Notes: generated from the letters alone by a model not told the origin. A stretch of 64,000 nucleotides of DNA from an uncultured beta proteobacterium (GCA_903876715.1 CAIRBF010000240.1:1-64000); one strand, 5' to 3'. Shown: positions 31,488 through 41,374, counted from the first letter of the stretch. A program made the numbers and translations.

Positions 31488-32369
31488 TCAGCGCCCCAGG
31501 CGATCGAGGCCGACCGTCTTGGCGATCAACAACATCGCCAGGAACGACAGCATGATCTCCAAGGCGGAGATGGCGGCGATCACGGGGGAGCTTTCGAACT
31601 GCACGAGGTAGTAGAGCTCAACCGGCAAGGGACGACCGCGCACATCGGACGTGAACAGTGCCACCGTGACGTTGTCGAAGGCCTCGATGAAGGTGAAGGC
31701 CGCCGCGGCCAGCAATGCAGGTGCCAGTTGCGGCAGGGTGACACGCGCGAAGGTCTCCAGCGCGCCGGCTCCGAGGTTGGCACTGGCCTCGTCGAGCCGG
31801 GCGTCCAGCCCGGCCATCCGAGCCATCGTGATGCGAATCACGAACGGCAGGCAGAACACCGACAGGCTCAGCACCAGCATCGTGTTGGAGGCGCGAAATG
31901 AGAAGTAGGCACCGAAGAAGAGGCTGGCGATGCCGATGACCATGCCCGGCATCATCTGTGGCGACAGCAGGAAGGCATTGACTCCCGCCTTGCCCCGAAA
32001 GGTTCCTCTCACGCTGGCGAATGCGGCGGGAACGCCGATCGCCAGGCAGATCACCATCACCCACAGCGCCGTGCGCAGGCTGACGACGACCGAATCCATC
32101 AACTGTCGGTTGTCCAGCACCGCCTGGTACCAGCGCAGCGTGAACCCGGACGGCGGGAACGAGACGTAGGCACGCGGCTCGAAGGAGATGGCGATGACGA
32201 TGATGCTGGGCGCCACCAGCAGCAGCACCGACAGGGCAGTCACGCAGATCAGCAGCGCCTTGCCCAGGCGGTCGGCCAGGGGCAGGGATCGGCGTGAAGC
32301 GGCTCCTGGCGCGGGCGCTCCGGGCAGGGGCCCGGTTCGGGCGTCGCCAGAGGGCAACTGGGCGTTCAC
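31488..32369 (-). CDS. ABC transporter permease (PotC-like)
   Basis: SFEPRAYVSFPPSGFTLRWYQAVLDN; DEASANLGAGALETFARVTLPQLAPALLA EAA loop. Confidence 0.92.
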   Translation of the reverse strand: MNAQLPSGDARTGPLPGAPAPGAASRRSLPLADRLGKALLICVTALSVLLLVAPSIIVIAISFEPRAYVSFPPSGFTLRWYQAVLDNRQLMDSVVVSLRTALWVMVICLAIGVPAAFASVRGTFRGKAGVNAFLLSPQMMPGMVIGIASLFFGAYFSFRASNTMLVLSLSVFCLPFVIRITMARMAGLDARLDEASANLGAGALETFARVTLPQLAPALLAAAAFTFIEAFDNVTVALFTSDVRGRPLPVELYYLVQFESSPVIAAISALEIMLSFLAMLLIAKTVGLDRLGR

Positions 32370-33277
32370 GGGCGCACCTCGTTCCAGCGCGTGAGGCGGG
32401 CACCCGCGGCAACGATCACGAACACGATCGCGAAGCAGGTTCCCAGCAGCAAGGTCGCAAGCACTGCGCCCCGATTCCAGTCGAGCACCACGATGGTTTG
32501 CTCGTAGACCTGGACCGCCAGGGTTGAATAGCTCCCGCCGCCGAGCAGCTGCGGCACGATGAAGTTGGTGTACGACACGGCAAACACCAGGGCAAGGCCG
32601 GCGACGATCGCCGGCACGCTCATGGGCACCGTGACGCGGAAGAACGTGCCGATCCGGCTCGCGCCCAGGTTCAGCGACGCCTCCTCCAGCCGCCGGTCGC
32701 GCTCTGACAGGACTGCGAGCAGCGGCAGGATCATGAAGGGCAGGTGGATCTGGGTCATTCCGATCAACACCGCCAGGTCCGTGTTGAGCAGGCGCAGAGG
32801 CTCATCGATGATGCCGATCGACATCAGGGCCTGGTTGACGATGCCACGCCGCCCGCCGAGTATGACCAGCCAGGCATAGGCGCGCACCAACGCGCTGGTC
32901 AGCAACGGAGAGACGATGGCCACCAGCAAGAGGGTGCGCCAGAACCCGCGAAGTTCGCCATAGACATAAGCCACCGGATAGGCCAGCAGCAGTGTCAGCA
33001 GGGTGGAGACGCAGGCCACCCAGAAACTGCGCCACATCAGGCGCCACACCAGCGGGTCGTTCAGCGCCGCCATCATGGGCTGCAGCGTGAAGCTGTCTCC
33101 GACGATGCGCCCCCGCTCGATGGTCACGAAGCCGAACAGAAGCAGCGTCCCGATGGGCAGCACCATGAAGACCACAAGGTAGAGGACGGCCGGCAACGCC
33201 GGCGCAAAGCCGCTGTTTGTCAGGGGGTACAACCACCACCGGCGCGGCGCCGGCCCGGGCCGGGACTCAGTGGCCAT
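32366..33277 (-). CDS. ABC transporter permease (PotB-like)
   Basis: EEASLNLGASRIGTFFRVTVPMSVPAIVAG EAA loop, multiple TM segments. Confidence 0.92.
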   Translation of the reverse strand: MATESRPGPAPRRWWLYPLTNSGFAPALPAVLYLVVFMVLPIGTLLLFGFVTIERGRIVGDSFTLQPMMAALNDPLVWRLMWRSFWVACVSTLLTLLLAYPVAYVYGELRGFWRTLLLVAIVSPLLTSALVRAYAWLVILGGRRGIVNQALMSIGIIDEPLRLLNTDLAVLIGMTQIHLPFMILPLLAVLSERDRRLEEASLNLGASRIGTFFRVTVPMSVPAIVAGLALVFAVSYTNFIVPQLLGGGSYSTLAVQVYEQTIVVLDWNRGAVLATLLLGTCFAIVFVIVAAGARLTRWNEVRP

Positions 33278-34340
33278 GGACGCGTGATCCTGCCAAAACG
33301 ACGGCCGCCTGAGGGTCGCTGATCACGGCCCTGACAGGCGTCCCGGCGGGGATGGTGCCCAGGCCGTAATGCCGAGGCACCATGGCGCGCAGGGGTTGCG
33401 CCCATCCGCAGTCGATCTCGTATTCGACTGTGGGCCCGATGGACGTCGCAAATGCGATCGTGCCGGGCCAGCCGGGGCCGGCCCCGGTCTCGATGGAAAT
33501 GTTCTCGGGCCGCACCACCAAGGTGACCTCCCCTTCCGCAACGCGGCTGGCGATCGGTTGCGGGCCGACGAAGAAACCCTTCTCGCAGCGCCCGGGAATC
33601 AGGTTGGCCCGACCGATGAAATCCGCCACGTAGGGACTTGTCGGCCGATCGTAGATCTCCAGAGGCGGGCCGAACTGCTCGATGGCTCCGGCGCTCATGA
33701 CGGCGACGTTGTCCGACAGGGTCATGGCTTCGAGCTGGTCATGGGTCACGAAGATTGACGTGATGCCCAGACGCTCGATCAACTTGCGCAGCTCGATCTG
33801 CATCGTGTGCCGCAGCTGCGCATCGAGCGCGTTGAAGGGCTCGTCGAGCAGCAGGACCGAGGGCTCGAGCACCAGGGCCCGTGCAATGGCCACGCGCTGC
33901 TGTTGCCCTCCAGATAGTTGCGAGGGGTATCGCGACGCCAGCGCCTGCAGGTTCACGAGGTCGAGCGCATGCGCGAGCTTGCGTGCGATCTCGTCGGCCG
34001 GACGGCGCCGCACCCGCAGGCCATAGGCCACGTTGTCGGCCACGTTCAGGTGCGGGAACAGGGCGTAGTGTTGGAATACGTAGCCCACCTGGCGCTGGTT
34101 CGGCGCCAGGGACGTGATCTCCCGGCCATCGACCCAGATGCTTCCCGCGTCCGGCTCGACAAATCCAGCGATCGACCGCAGCAAGGTCGTCTTCCCGCAT
34201 CCTGATGGCCCGAGAAGCGTCAGCACCGTGCCTTTGGGCACGCTCAGGCTGCAATGAGTCAGCACCTGTTGGCTGCCGAAGCGCTTGGACACCCGGTCGA
34301 TCACGAGGTAGCCCATGTGGTCCTTGTCTGGAGTGTTCAT
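33267..34340 (-). CDS. ABC transporter ATP-binding protein (PotA-like)
   Basis: GPSGCGKTTLLRSIAGF, LSGGQQQRVAIARALV, TOBE-like C-terminus. Confidence 0.94.
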   Translation of the reverse strand: MNTPDKDHMGYLVIDRVSKRFGSQQVLTHCSLSVPKGTVLTLLGPSGCGKTTLLRSIAGFVEPDAGSIWVDGREITSLAPNQRQVGYVFQHYALFPHLNVADNVAYGLRVRRRPADEIARKLAHALDLVNLQALASRYPSQLSGGQQQRVAIARALVLEPSVLLLDEPFNALDAQLRHTMQIELRKLIERLGITSIFVTHDQLEAMTLSDNVAVMSAGAIEQFGPPLEIYDRPTSPYVADFIGRANLIPGRCEKGFFVGPQPIASRVAEGEVTLVVRPENISIETGAGPGWPGTIAFATSIGPTVEYEIDCGWAQPLRAMVPRHYGLGTIPAGTPVRAVISDPQAAVVLAGSRVHGH

Positions 34341-35215
34341 GGCGAATGCGCAGGCGAATCAACGGCGAGGCCCAGGCCCGCCGGTCCGGTGCCGGTCGTG
34401 GCCAATGCACCGACGGTGAGTGCCGCCCGTGCGGCGGCCAGGAAGTCACCGTTGGTCGACCAGTGTGCCGCGAGTGCGCCCACTGTCGCGTCTCCGGCGC
34501 CCGTCGGGTCGACCACCGCAGCGGGCGGTGCCGGGATGCTGGCGCTTTGCCCCGCACGCCCCACGATGGCCCGCGCGCCTTGCGCTCCCCTCTTCTGCAG
34601 GATGTGGGCGCCCAGGCCCGCCAGCCAGGCCGCGGCGGCGTCATCGTCGTGTCTTGGCAGCAGCTGACGCGTCTCCTCCCGGCTCGGCGCAAAGATCGCG
34701 AGTCGACCGACGAGTTCCATCAGCAATTCCGGGCTCTCCGATACGAACGCCTCGCTCGTGTCCGCCACCACCGGGACGCCGGCGTCAGCCGCTCGCGCCA
34801 TGAGCGTGGACAAGGTCTCGATGGGCATGGGGCAGGCCACGACGACATCGGCGCGGCTCAAATCGTCTGCGGCCACCGGTGCCAGCTCGCGCGTGCGCTC
34901 CCACCACAGGGCATCGCGAAAGTGCGAGGACGTCCTGCTTCCGCCGTCGTGGTAGCGCAAGGTCGCGGTGCGGGTACGGCCGGTCCGCCGCTGCACCCGC
35001 GACACGTCGATGCCCAGAGCGCCCACCGCCCGCAGCCAATGTGCCGGATAGTCGTCGCCGACGCAGGCCTCCATCGACACGGCGGCTCCAGCATGGCGGG
35101 CTCCCAGCGCCGCGTACAGCGCCGCACCGCCGGGCACCCGCTCCGACATCGTGTCGTCGACCTGCAGTGTGTCGATGGACAGGTATCCCACGACCCTCAC
35201 CCGCGCCTGGCGCAT
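34337..35215 (-). CDS. PfkB-family carbohydrate kinase (copy 2)
   Basis: VPGGAALYAALGARHAG..., VVDPTGAGDATVGALAAHW. Confidence 0.87.
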   Translation of the reverse strand: MRQARVRVVGYLSIDTLQVDDTMSERVPGGAALYAALGARHAGAAVSMEACVGDDYPAHWLRAVGALGIDVSRVQRRTGRTRTATLRYHDGGSRTSSHFRDALWWERTRELAPVAADDLSRADVVVACPMPIETLSTLMARAADAGVPVVADTSEAFVSESPELLMELVGRLAIFAPSREETRQLLPRHDDDAAAAWLAGLGAHILQKRGAQGARAIVGRAGQSASIPAPPAAVVDPTGAGDATVGALAAHWSTNGDFLAAARAALTVGALATTGTGPAGLGLAVDSPAHSP

Positions 35216-36315
35216 CAGGCCCCAGTACCCAGGAGCGAGCGGCGTGTCAGCATCCGGCTGACACGAAAGCGCGTGGCATCCGATTTCAGGTGGATGCGGG
35301 TGTCGGGGTCGAGTCCGGAGCGGCGCGCCAGGCTGGCGGCCAGCAATTGCAGCGGAACGACCGTGGCCAGCGGGGCCAGTGCCGCATCGTCCGCCGGCAG
35401 GGTGATGCGGTGACGCGCGCGGGGCACCGGGCTGCCCGGGGTGTCCACCGCGAGCGTCGCCACGCCGAGCTCGGCCAGTGCGCTGCAGGCCTCGTCTGCG
35501 TAAGCGGCCAGGGCCGCATCAGCGGCGACCACCACCACGAGGTCGGATTCCGGCATCGACCAGTACTGGCTGTGCGCGAACTCCTCCAGGTCGGCGCTCC
35601 AGGCCGGGATGCGGCACAACTCCACCAGCTTGGCGGCGCCGTAGGCCACCGTGCCCCGATCGGCTCCGGCCGAAAGCAAGCGCACGCCGCTGGGCAGGTC
35701 GATGTCGGACAGTACTCGATCGGACGCGGCCAACGCGGTGCGCTGTGCTGCGAGCACCCGGTCCACGCCGGGCGCCGAGCGCCCTTCGGCAGCGCCCGCG
35801 GCCAGGGCCATCAGCGCCAGCACGGTCGCGGAGTAACTGGACGTGCCGCACAGGAACGGCGCGATGTCAGTGATGTCCAGGGACAGGCGTGCCACCGCCA
35901 ACGCACCGAGGCGGCCGCCATCCGCGCTGTTGACCAGTCCCACCAAAGGCGTCCCGGCGGCCTGCACGGCTTTCGCCGCCTCGACCGTCCGGTCGACATT
36001 GCCGGACATGGAAATCGCGATGACGCGGTCCACCGGCCTCAGCCGCGGTGCGCTCAGCACCATGTCCAGGGCGCTGATCGGTCGCCAGTCCAGACCCAAG
36101 CGCTCCGCGAAGGCCTGGGCGGAGAGAGCCGCGAAGTAGCCATCTCCGCAGCCGGTCACGTAGATCCGGCCGTGGGGGCCCGGCCGCAGGCGCTGCCGCC
36201 CTGTCTCTAGGAACGCATCGCCGCGCGACGCGAGGGCCGCGAGCACTTCAGGCTGCCGGTCGATGTCCTGGCGCAGCGGCGAACGGGCGGACGCACTCGG
36301 GTTCAAGGCGGTCAA
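35215..36315 (-). CDS. SIS-domain protein (copy 2)
   Basis: GRIYVTGCGDGYFAALSAQAFAERLG...VIAISMSGNVDRTVEAAKAVQAAGTPLVGLVN; TTG start inferred, exact start uncertain. Confidence 0.82.
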   Translation of the reverse strand: MTALNPSASARSPLRQDIDRQPEVLAALASRGDAFLETGRQRLRPGPHGRIYVTGCGDGYFAALSAQAFAERLGLDWRPISALDMVLSAPRLRPVDRVIAISMSGNVDRTVEAAKAVQAAGTPLVGLVNSADGGRLGALAVARLSLDITDIAPFLCGTSSYSATVLALMALAAGAAEGRSAPGVDRVLAAQRTALAASDRVLSDIDLPSGVRLLSAGADRGTVAYGAAKLVELCRIPAWSADLEEFAHSQYWSMPESDLVVVVAADAALAAYADEACSALAELGVATLAVDTPGSPVPRARHRITLPADDAALAPLATVVPLQLLAASLARRSGLDPDTRIHLKSDATRFRVSRMLTRRSLLGTGA

Positions 36316-37361
36316 CTCGCGAAGAACCGATCGAACTGTTCGACGAGCCTGCCGCGCACCGGCGCGATCTTGGACCAATCCACCGATTGCAGCCGCAACA
36401 CCTCGGCCGGGGTCGATGGCGTGTACGCGCGTGCGGCTTCGGGGATGGCGATGCCCTTGACGGTCGGACCGAAGTAGTAGGGCGCCCTGGCGGCCATCGC
36501 CTGGTACTCGGGCGACAGGAGCTCGTTCATCCATTCGTTGACCAGTTCGGGATGCCGCGTCCTGGTGATGGCCGACATGAACGAGATGATGGCCACCGGA
36601 CCGGGGTCGGGCTGCACGAACTTGATCGGCAGTCCCTTCTGTGCGGCGCCTGCGGCATCGTTGTTCCACAGGGGCGCGATGGCGATTTCCTCGCGTTCGA
36701 GCATCTGCAGCAACTGGGTCGGGGACCGCCCGACCAGGGGTTTGAGTTCCCGCAGCTTCGCCCAGCCAGGCTCCAGGTTGTCTTCCGATCCGCCGAACAC
36801 CTTGGCGGCGATCACCAGGGCCCCCAAGCCGAGGTTGGACGACGCGCGCGGAATGGCGACCTTGCCGCTGTACTCCGGCTTCCAGAGGTCGGTCCAGGCT
36901 TTCGGCGGCGTCTTGACCATCTTTTCGTTGTAGGCGATGCCGATGAGCGAGTAACTCACGGGGACGCCGTAGCCCTGGCTCTTCTGCAGGAATTCAGGAA
37001 ACACGTTCGCGTAATTGGGCAGCAGCCTGGGATCGACCTTCTGGATATACGCCTCGCGGATGCCGATCAGGTGGGGCGGTTCACCATTGGGCATGGCGTC
37101 GTACGGAGAAAAGCCCTGTGCCGCCTTGATCTGCGCGACGATGTCCTGACTTTCGCTGGGGACGAGTCGGATCCTCAGGCCCGGACGGCGCGCTTCGATG
37201 CGCTTGGCGAGCCACTGGTGGGGCTCCTGCAAGGCACCGGCGAAACTCACGATCACCAGTTCGCGACTGTCCTGCGCGCGCACCAGGGTCGGCCCGAGGG
37301 CGCCCATGGCAAGGCCTGCTGCACCCTTGATGAAACTGCGACGAATGAACGGCTTGGACAT
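36312..37361 (-). CDS. ABC transporter solute-binding protein (PotD-like class), Tat signal (copy 1)
   Basis: MSKPFIRRSFIKGAAGLAMGALGPTLVRA; RELVIVSFAGALQEPHQWL. Confidence 0.9.
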   Translation of the reverse strand: MSKPFIRRSFIKGAAGLAMGALGPTLVRAQDSRELVIVSFAGALQEPHQWLAKRIEARRPGLRIRLVPSESQDIVAQIKAAQGFSPYDAMPNGEPPHLIGIREAYIQKVDPRLLPNYANVFPEFLQKSQGYGVPVSYSLIGIAYNEKMVKTPPKAWTDLWKPEYSGKVAIPRASSNLGLGALVIAAKVFGGSEDNLEPGWAKLRELKPLVGRSPTQLLQMLEREEIAIAPLWNNDAAGAAQKGLPIKFVQPDPGPVAIISFMSAITRTRHPELVNEWMNELLSPEYQAMAARAPYYFGPTVKGIAIPEAARAYTPSTPAEVLRLQSVDWSKIAPVRGRLVEQFDRFFAS

Positions 37362-37388
37362 GAGAAGTCTCCTTGTGGATGGCGGCGT

Positions 37389-38438
37389 CTACATTGCGAA
37401 GGTTCGATCGAAGCGCTCCACCAACTGGCCGCGCACGGGCACGATCCTGGGCCAGTCGATCGTCTGCAGCGCAAGCACTTCCTCTGGCGTGGAAGGCGTG
37501 AAGGCACGAGCGTCGGCGGGCACGCTGACACCGCGAACGGTGGGGCCGAAGTAGTAGGGGGCCCCGGCTGCACGCGCCTGGTAGGCCGGGCTGAGGATGC
37601 CGTCCAGCCACTCGTCCACCAGTGCAGGATGTCGCGTCCTGGCGATGGCCGAGAAGAAGGAGATGATGGCAATGGCCCCGGGGCGCGGCATGACAAAGGC
37701 GATCGGCAGGCCCTTGCTCGCGGCGGTGGCGGTGTTGTTGTTCCACAGCGGAGCCAGCGCAATCTCCTCGCGCTCGAGCATCTGGGTCAGACTCGCGGGC
37801 GATCTCGCGGCTCTGGGGTCCAGGGCCTTCAGACGGTCCCACCCGACGTCCAGATTGCTCTCGGATCCCCCATGGGTCTTGGCGGCGATCGCCAACGTGG
37901 CAAGCCCGAGATTTGACGATGTCCGCGCGATGCCGACCTTGCCCTTGAATTCCGGCCTCCACAGATCGGCCCAGCTTTGCGGCGGCGACTTGACCATCTT
38001 GGTGTTGTAGGCGATGCCCACCAGCGAATAGGTGGCCGGGACGCCATAGCCCTGGCTCTTGCGAAGCAGTTCCGGGTAGACCGAATCCAGATTCCTCAGC
38101 GCCGATGGATTGCGCCGGCCCAGATAGCCCTCGCTGATCCCGATCAGGTGCGGAGGTTCGTCATTCGGCGCCGCGTCATAGGGTGAAAAGCCCTGCGCCG
38201 CCTTGATCTGCGCCACCATGTCCTGGCTGTCCGAAGGGACGAGCCGAACCTTCAGGTTGGCGTGCCGCGCTTCCATCTGGTCGGCCAGCCAGCGATGCGG
38301 CTCCGACAGGCGGCCCGGGTAGGTGATCACCACCAGTTCCCGAGCCTCTTGCGCGCCCACGATGGCGGGAACCGCCAGTACGCCGCTGGCGGTTCCCGCC
38401 ATCGCCTGAACGACTTTTCGTCTGGAAAACTGCGTCAT
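37389..38438 (-). CDS. ABC transporter solute-binding protein (PotD-like class), Tat-like signal (copy 2)
   Basis: MTQFSRRKVVQAMAGTASGVLAVPAIVGA; same length (349 aa) and extensive identity to 36312-37361 product. Confidence 0.9.
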   Translation of the reverse strand: MTQFSRRKVVQAMAGTASGVLAVPAIVGAQEARELVVITYPGRLSEPHRWLADQMEARHANLKVRLVPSDSQDMVAQIKAAQGFSPYDAAPNDEPPHLIGISEGYLGRRNPSALRNLDSVYPELLRKSQGYGVPATYSLVGIAYNTKMVKSPPQSWADLWRPEFKGKVGIARTSSNLGLATLAIAAKTHGGSESNLDVGWDRLKALDPRAARSPASLTQMLEREEIALAPLWNNNTATAASKGLPIAFVMPRPGAIAIISFFSAIARTRHPALVDEWLDGILSPAYQARAAGAPYYFGPTVRGVSVPADARAFTPSTPEEVLALQTIDWPRIVPVRGQLVERFDRTFAM

Positions 38439-38485
38439 GACGATCCTCTATCGCTGTTGGATGGACAAAGGTAAAAACTGTGAGA

Positions 38486-38514
38486 ATACTAACAAGAAAT
38501 CATGCGCAAGACAA
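38486..38514 (-). promoter_or_regulatory. Candidate sigma70-type promoter for the 12-gene minus-strand operon
   Basis: Minus strand TTGTCT - 17 nt - TAGTAT in a 37% GC patch (38461-38520), ~48 bp upstream of the first ATG. Confidence 0.4.
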
Positions 38515-38817
38515 TCCGATCCCACCTCGCCGCGTGACGGTGTCGGACCCGGGATGGTCGATGGGATCACCGATCGAAGCGAGGAGTTCTTGGATGAAGA
38601 CGACACGCCACGCCGATGCGCTGCGGGTTCGACGCCGACCAAGCATTCTCCAGCGATGTTAGATTTGTATCAAGATTGTGAAGGGCAGTGCATGCGCGTG
38701 GCCGGCAAGACCATGAGGTCTTCGGGGGGCGGCTGGCCGCCCGGGAGGCCTCCGCGAGCCAAGGCCCTGTTCGGCGCGGCGTCCCGGCGGGAGGGCATCA
38801 CGCGCCGCTCGTGGAAG

Positions 38818-39555
38818 TCACCTGGCGCCGTTTTCCGTGATCATCGCGTCGAACGCATCCACCTTGGCAAACAGCGCAGGTCGCACGCGGTTGAACTTGC
38901 TCTCGTCGAAGACCAGGTAGTTCTTGCGGGCCACCGCCATCACCTGTTTCTTGACGACCGCCTCGTGCATGTAGGAGCAGGTCACGCCGCGCTTGATGTC
39001 AACACCACCAGCCGAAATGAACGCCTTGTGGACACCATAGCGCGACAGTCCGTCACCGCCCACGCCAAACACGGCATCGAGACCGGAAAAGGAAGAGGAT
39101 GCTTGATGGTATTGACCGCCGAGGAGGATCATTTGAACCTTCGGCTTTTTCGCCAGCCAGTTGGCGACATTGAGCGAATAACAGATCACCGTCAACGTCA
39201 GGTCGCTCGGGATCAGTCGCGCCAGGTTGTCCAGGGTGGTGCCGCAATCGATGAAGATAGTGTCATCCGGTTGGATGAACGCCAGCGCATGCTCGCAGGC
39301 GCGTGCCTTGGATTCGGCGTTGCTGCCGGCATCCTGCTGCAGATCGAATGCAGAGGCTCCCTCGGGCGAAGCGGCGGGCAGAATGTATCCACCGTAGTAA
39401 GAGAAGCGTTCGCCGTGCGCTGCCAGCGTTCTGCGCACCGTCATTTCCGACACGCCCAGCAGCGCGGCTGCGTCGCGCAGTCGGAGCACGCCCTTTTGGG
39501 CCAGGCGCTGCTCGATCAAAGCCAGCCGTTCTACCTTGCGTTTGCTAGCTTTCAT
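38818..39555 (-). CDS. DeoR/GlpR-family transcriptional regulator
   Basis: LIEQRLAQKGVLRLRDAAALLGVSEMTVRRTLAAHGE HTH; IFIDCGTTLDNLARLI sugar-phosphate sensor domain. Confidence 0.92.
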   Translation of the reverse strand: MKASKRKVERLALIEQRLAQKGVLRLRDAAALLGVSEMTVRRTLAAHGERFSYYGGYILPAASPEGASAFDLQQDAGSNAESKARACEHALAFIQPDDTIFIDCGTTLDNLARLIPSDLTLTVICYSLNVANWLAKKPKVQMILLGGQYHQASSSFSGLDAVFGVGGDGLSRYGVHKAFISAGGVDIKRGVTCSYMHEAVVKKQVMAVARKNYLVFDESKFNRVRPALFAKVDAFDAMITENGAR

Positions 39556-39690
39556 GCGATCGGTGGCTTCGGATTGCTGGCGGCATCTGGTTGAATTTTC
39601 ACTGATGTGCAGGCGTGGACCGGGCAGGTCCGACGCTGCGAGCCGGCCGGTCCGGCCACCTCGACCACTCTGAACCAAGGGGCTATTGCC

Positions 39691-41229
39691 ATGTCAAGAA
39701 AGCTGGTCTGCGGCCGCCTCGTGCTGCAGGGTTTTCGCAGCGACGATTCTCCGGTGGTTCATGCCGACGCGGCTGTCCTGGTCGACGGCAGCACCGTCAG
39801 CGCCGTCGGCCCGGTCGAGGCACTGGTGCGCGACCACCCGGATGCCGAACGCGTCGGCGGACCCGAGTACGTGGTCGTTCCAGGCTTTGTGAATGCGCAC
39901 CACCATGTCGGGCTGACGCCGTTGCAGCTGGGGTCGCCGGACCATCCGCTTGAATTGTGGTTTGCGAGCCGGCTCGCTTTGCGCGATGTCGATCTGTACA
40001 CCGACACCCTGTATTCGGCCTTCGAGATGATCGCCAGCGGCGTTACGACGGTGCAACACCTCCACAGCCGGGCGCCAGGAGGCCCGGAGGACATTCTCCG
40101 GGCTGCAGACAAAGTCATCTCCGCCTACCGGGCCATCGGCATGCGAGCCTCCTATTCGATGGCTCTGCGAGACCAGAATCGGCTTGTCTATGAGGCTGAT
40201 GAGGACTTTGTCTCCAGGCTGCCCGAGGCGCTGCGTCCGGCAATGGCTGCGTACTTCCGCAGGTTCACGATTCCGTTGTCGGTTCAGGTGTCCGTGTTCG
40301 AGGAATTGGTGCGGCGCTCGCGCGAGGAGGCATTGATCCGGGTGCAATTGGCGCCGTCGAACCTGCATTGGTTGTCCGACCAGGCGCTGGAGACGGCGGC
40401 CGAACTGTCGCAGCGCCATGAGGTGCCGATGCACATGCACCTCCTGGAGACGCCTTACCAGAAGGCCTACGCGCACCGTCGCACCGGCGGGTCCGCCTTC
40501 TCGCATATTCACGCCCTCGGGCTCACAGGCACCAGGCTGACTATCGGCCATGGGGTCTGGATGAGTGAGGACGACATCGCCCTGTGCGCCCATACCGGAA
40601 CGATGGTGTGCCACAACTGCAGTTCCAACTTCAGGCTCAAGAGCGGAACGGCCCCGCTGAACCGGTTCACGGCCGCCGGTGTTCCCGTGGCCATCGGAAT
40701 CGATGAGGCGGGGATCAACGACGATCGCGATATGCTCCAGGAAATGCGGATGGTGCTGATGGCGCACCGTGAGCCCGGGATCGACGCAGCCCATCCCTCG
40801 CCGGCGTCTGTGTTGCGCATGGCCACGGAGCATGGAGCCGCCACCACGCCTTTTGCGGGCCGGATCGGTCAACTGCATCCCGGCGTGTGTGCCGATCTCG
40901 TGCTCATCGACTGGCGGGCCGTCACCTACCCCTATCAAAGCGCGGCGCTCGGGCTTGCCGAGGTCCTGGTCCACCGCGCCAAGGCCAGCGCGGTGCGCAG
41001 TGTCATGATCGGCGGGGAATGGGTCTATCAGGACGGTCGGTTCACCCGCATCGACCGAGACGCGGTGCTGGCCGAGATCGCGCAGCGGTTGGCGCGGCCC
41101 TTGAGCGAGGACGAACTGGCCCGCCAGGCCTTGGCCCAGGATGTCCTGCCGCACGTCCGGCGGTTCTACCGTGACTACCTGGCAGGTCTCGGCGATGAAC
41201 CCCACTACCGGACGAGCGGTCGGACCTGA
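39691..41229 (+). CDS. Amidohydrolase family protein (TRZ/ATZ-guanine/8-oxoguanine-deaminase-like)
   Basis: VVPGFVNAHHHVGLTPLQLG, MHMHLLETP, TIGHGVWMSEDDI, VAIGIDEAGINDDRDM metal-dependent amidohydrolase motifs. Confidence 0.88.
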   Translation: MSRKLVCGRLVLQGFRSDDSPVVHADAAVLVDGSTVSAVGPVEALVRDHPDAERVGGPEYVVVPGFVNAHHHVGLTPLQLGSPDHPLELWFASRLALRDVDLYTDTLYSAFEMIASGVTTVQHLHSRAPGGPEDILRAADKVISAYRAIGMRASYSMALRDQNRLVYEADEDFVSRLPEALRPAMAAYFRRFTIPLSVQVSVFEELVRRSREEALIRVQLAPSNLHWLSDQALETAAELSQRHEVPMHMHLLETPYQKAYAHRRTGGSAFSHIHALGLTGTRLTIGHGVWMSEDDIALCAHTGTMVCHNCSSNFRLKSGTAPLNRFTAAGVPVAIGIDEAGINDDRDMLQEMRMVLMAHREPGIDAAHPSPASVLRMATEHGAATTPFAGRIGQLHPGVCADLVLIDWRAVTYPYQSAALGLAEVLVHRAKASAVRSVMIGGEWVYQDGRFTRIDRDAVLAEIAQRLARPLSEDELARQALAQDVLPHVRRFYRDYLAGLGDEPHYRTSGRT

Positions 41230-41247
41230 AGCTCGAGTTCGGTGGCT

Positions 41248-41374
41248 CCGCGCGATCGCGCACCACGTCATCGTCATGCGCGGCGGCGAGATCGTCGAGC
41301 AGGGCGAGGTGGGGAGCCTGTTCGACGCGCCGGCGCACGCCTACACGAGGGAGTTGCTGTCGGCGGCGGGGTGA
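41248..41374 (+). pseudogene. Remnant of a yejF-type ATPase 3' end (direct repeat copy B)
   Basis: Encodes RAIAHHVIVMRGGEIVEQGEVGSLFDAPAHAYTRELLSAAG*, matching yejF C-terminus RAMAHHVIVMRGGEIVERGEVEALFAAPTHQYTRELLSAAG*. Confidence 0.85.
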
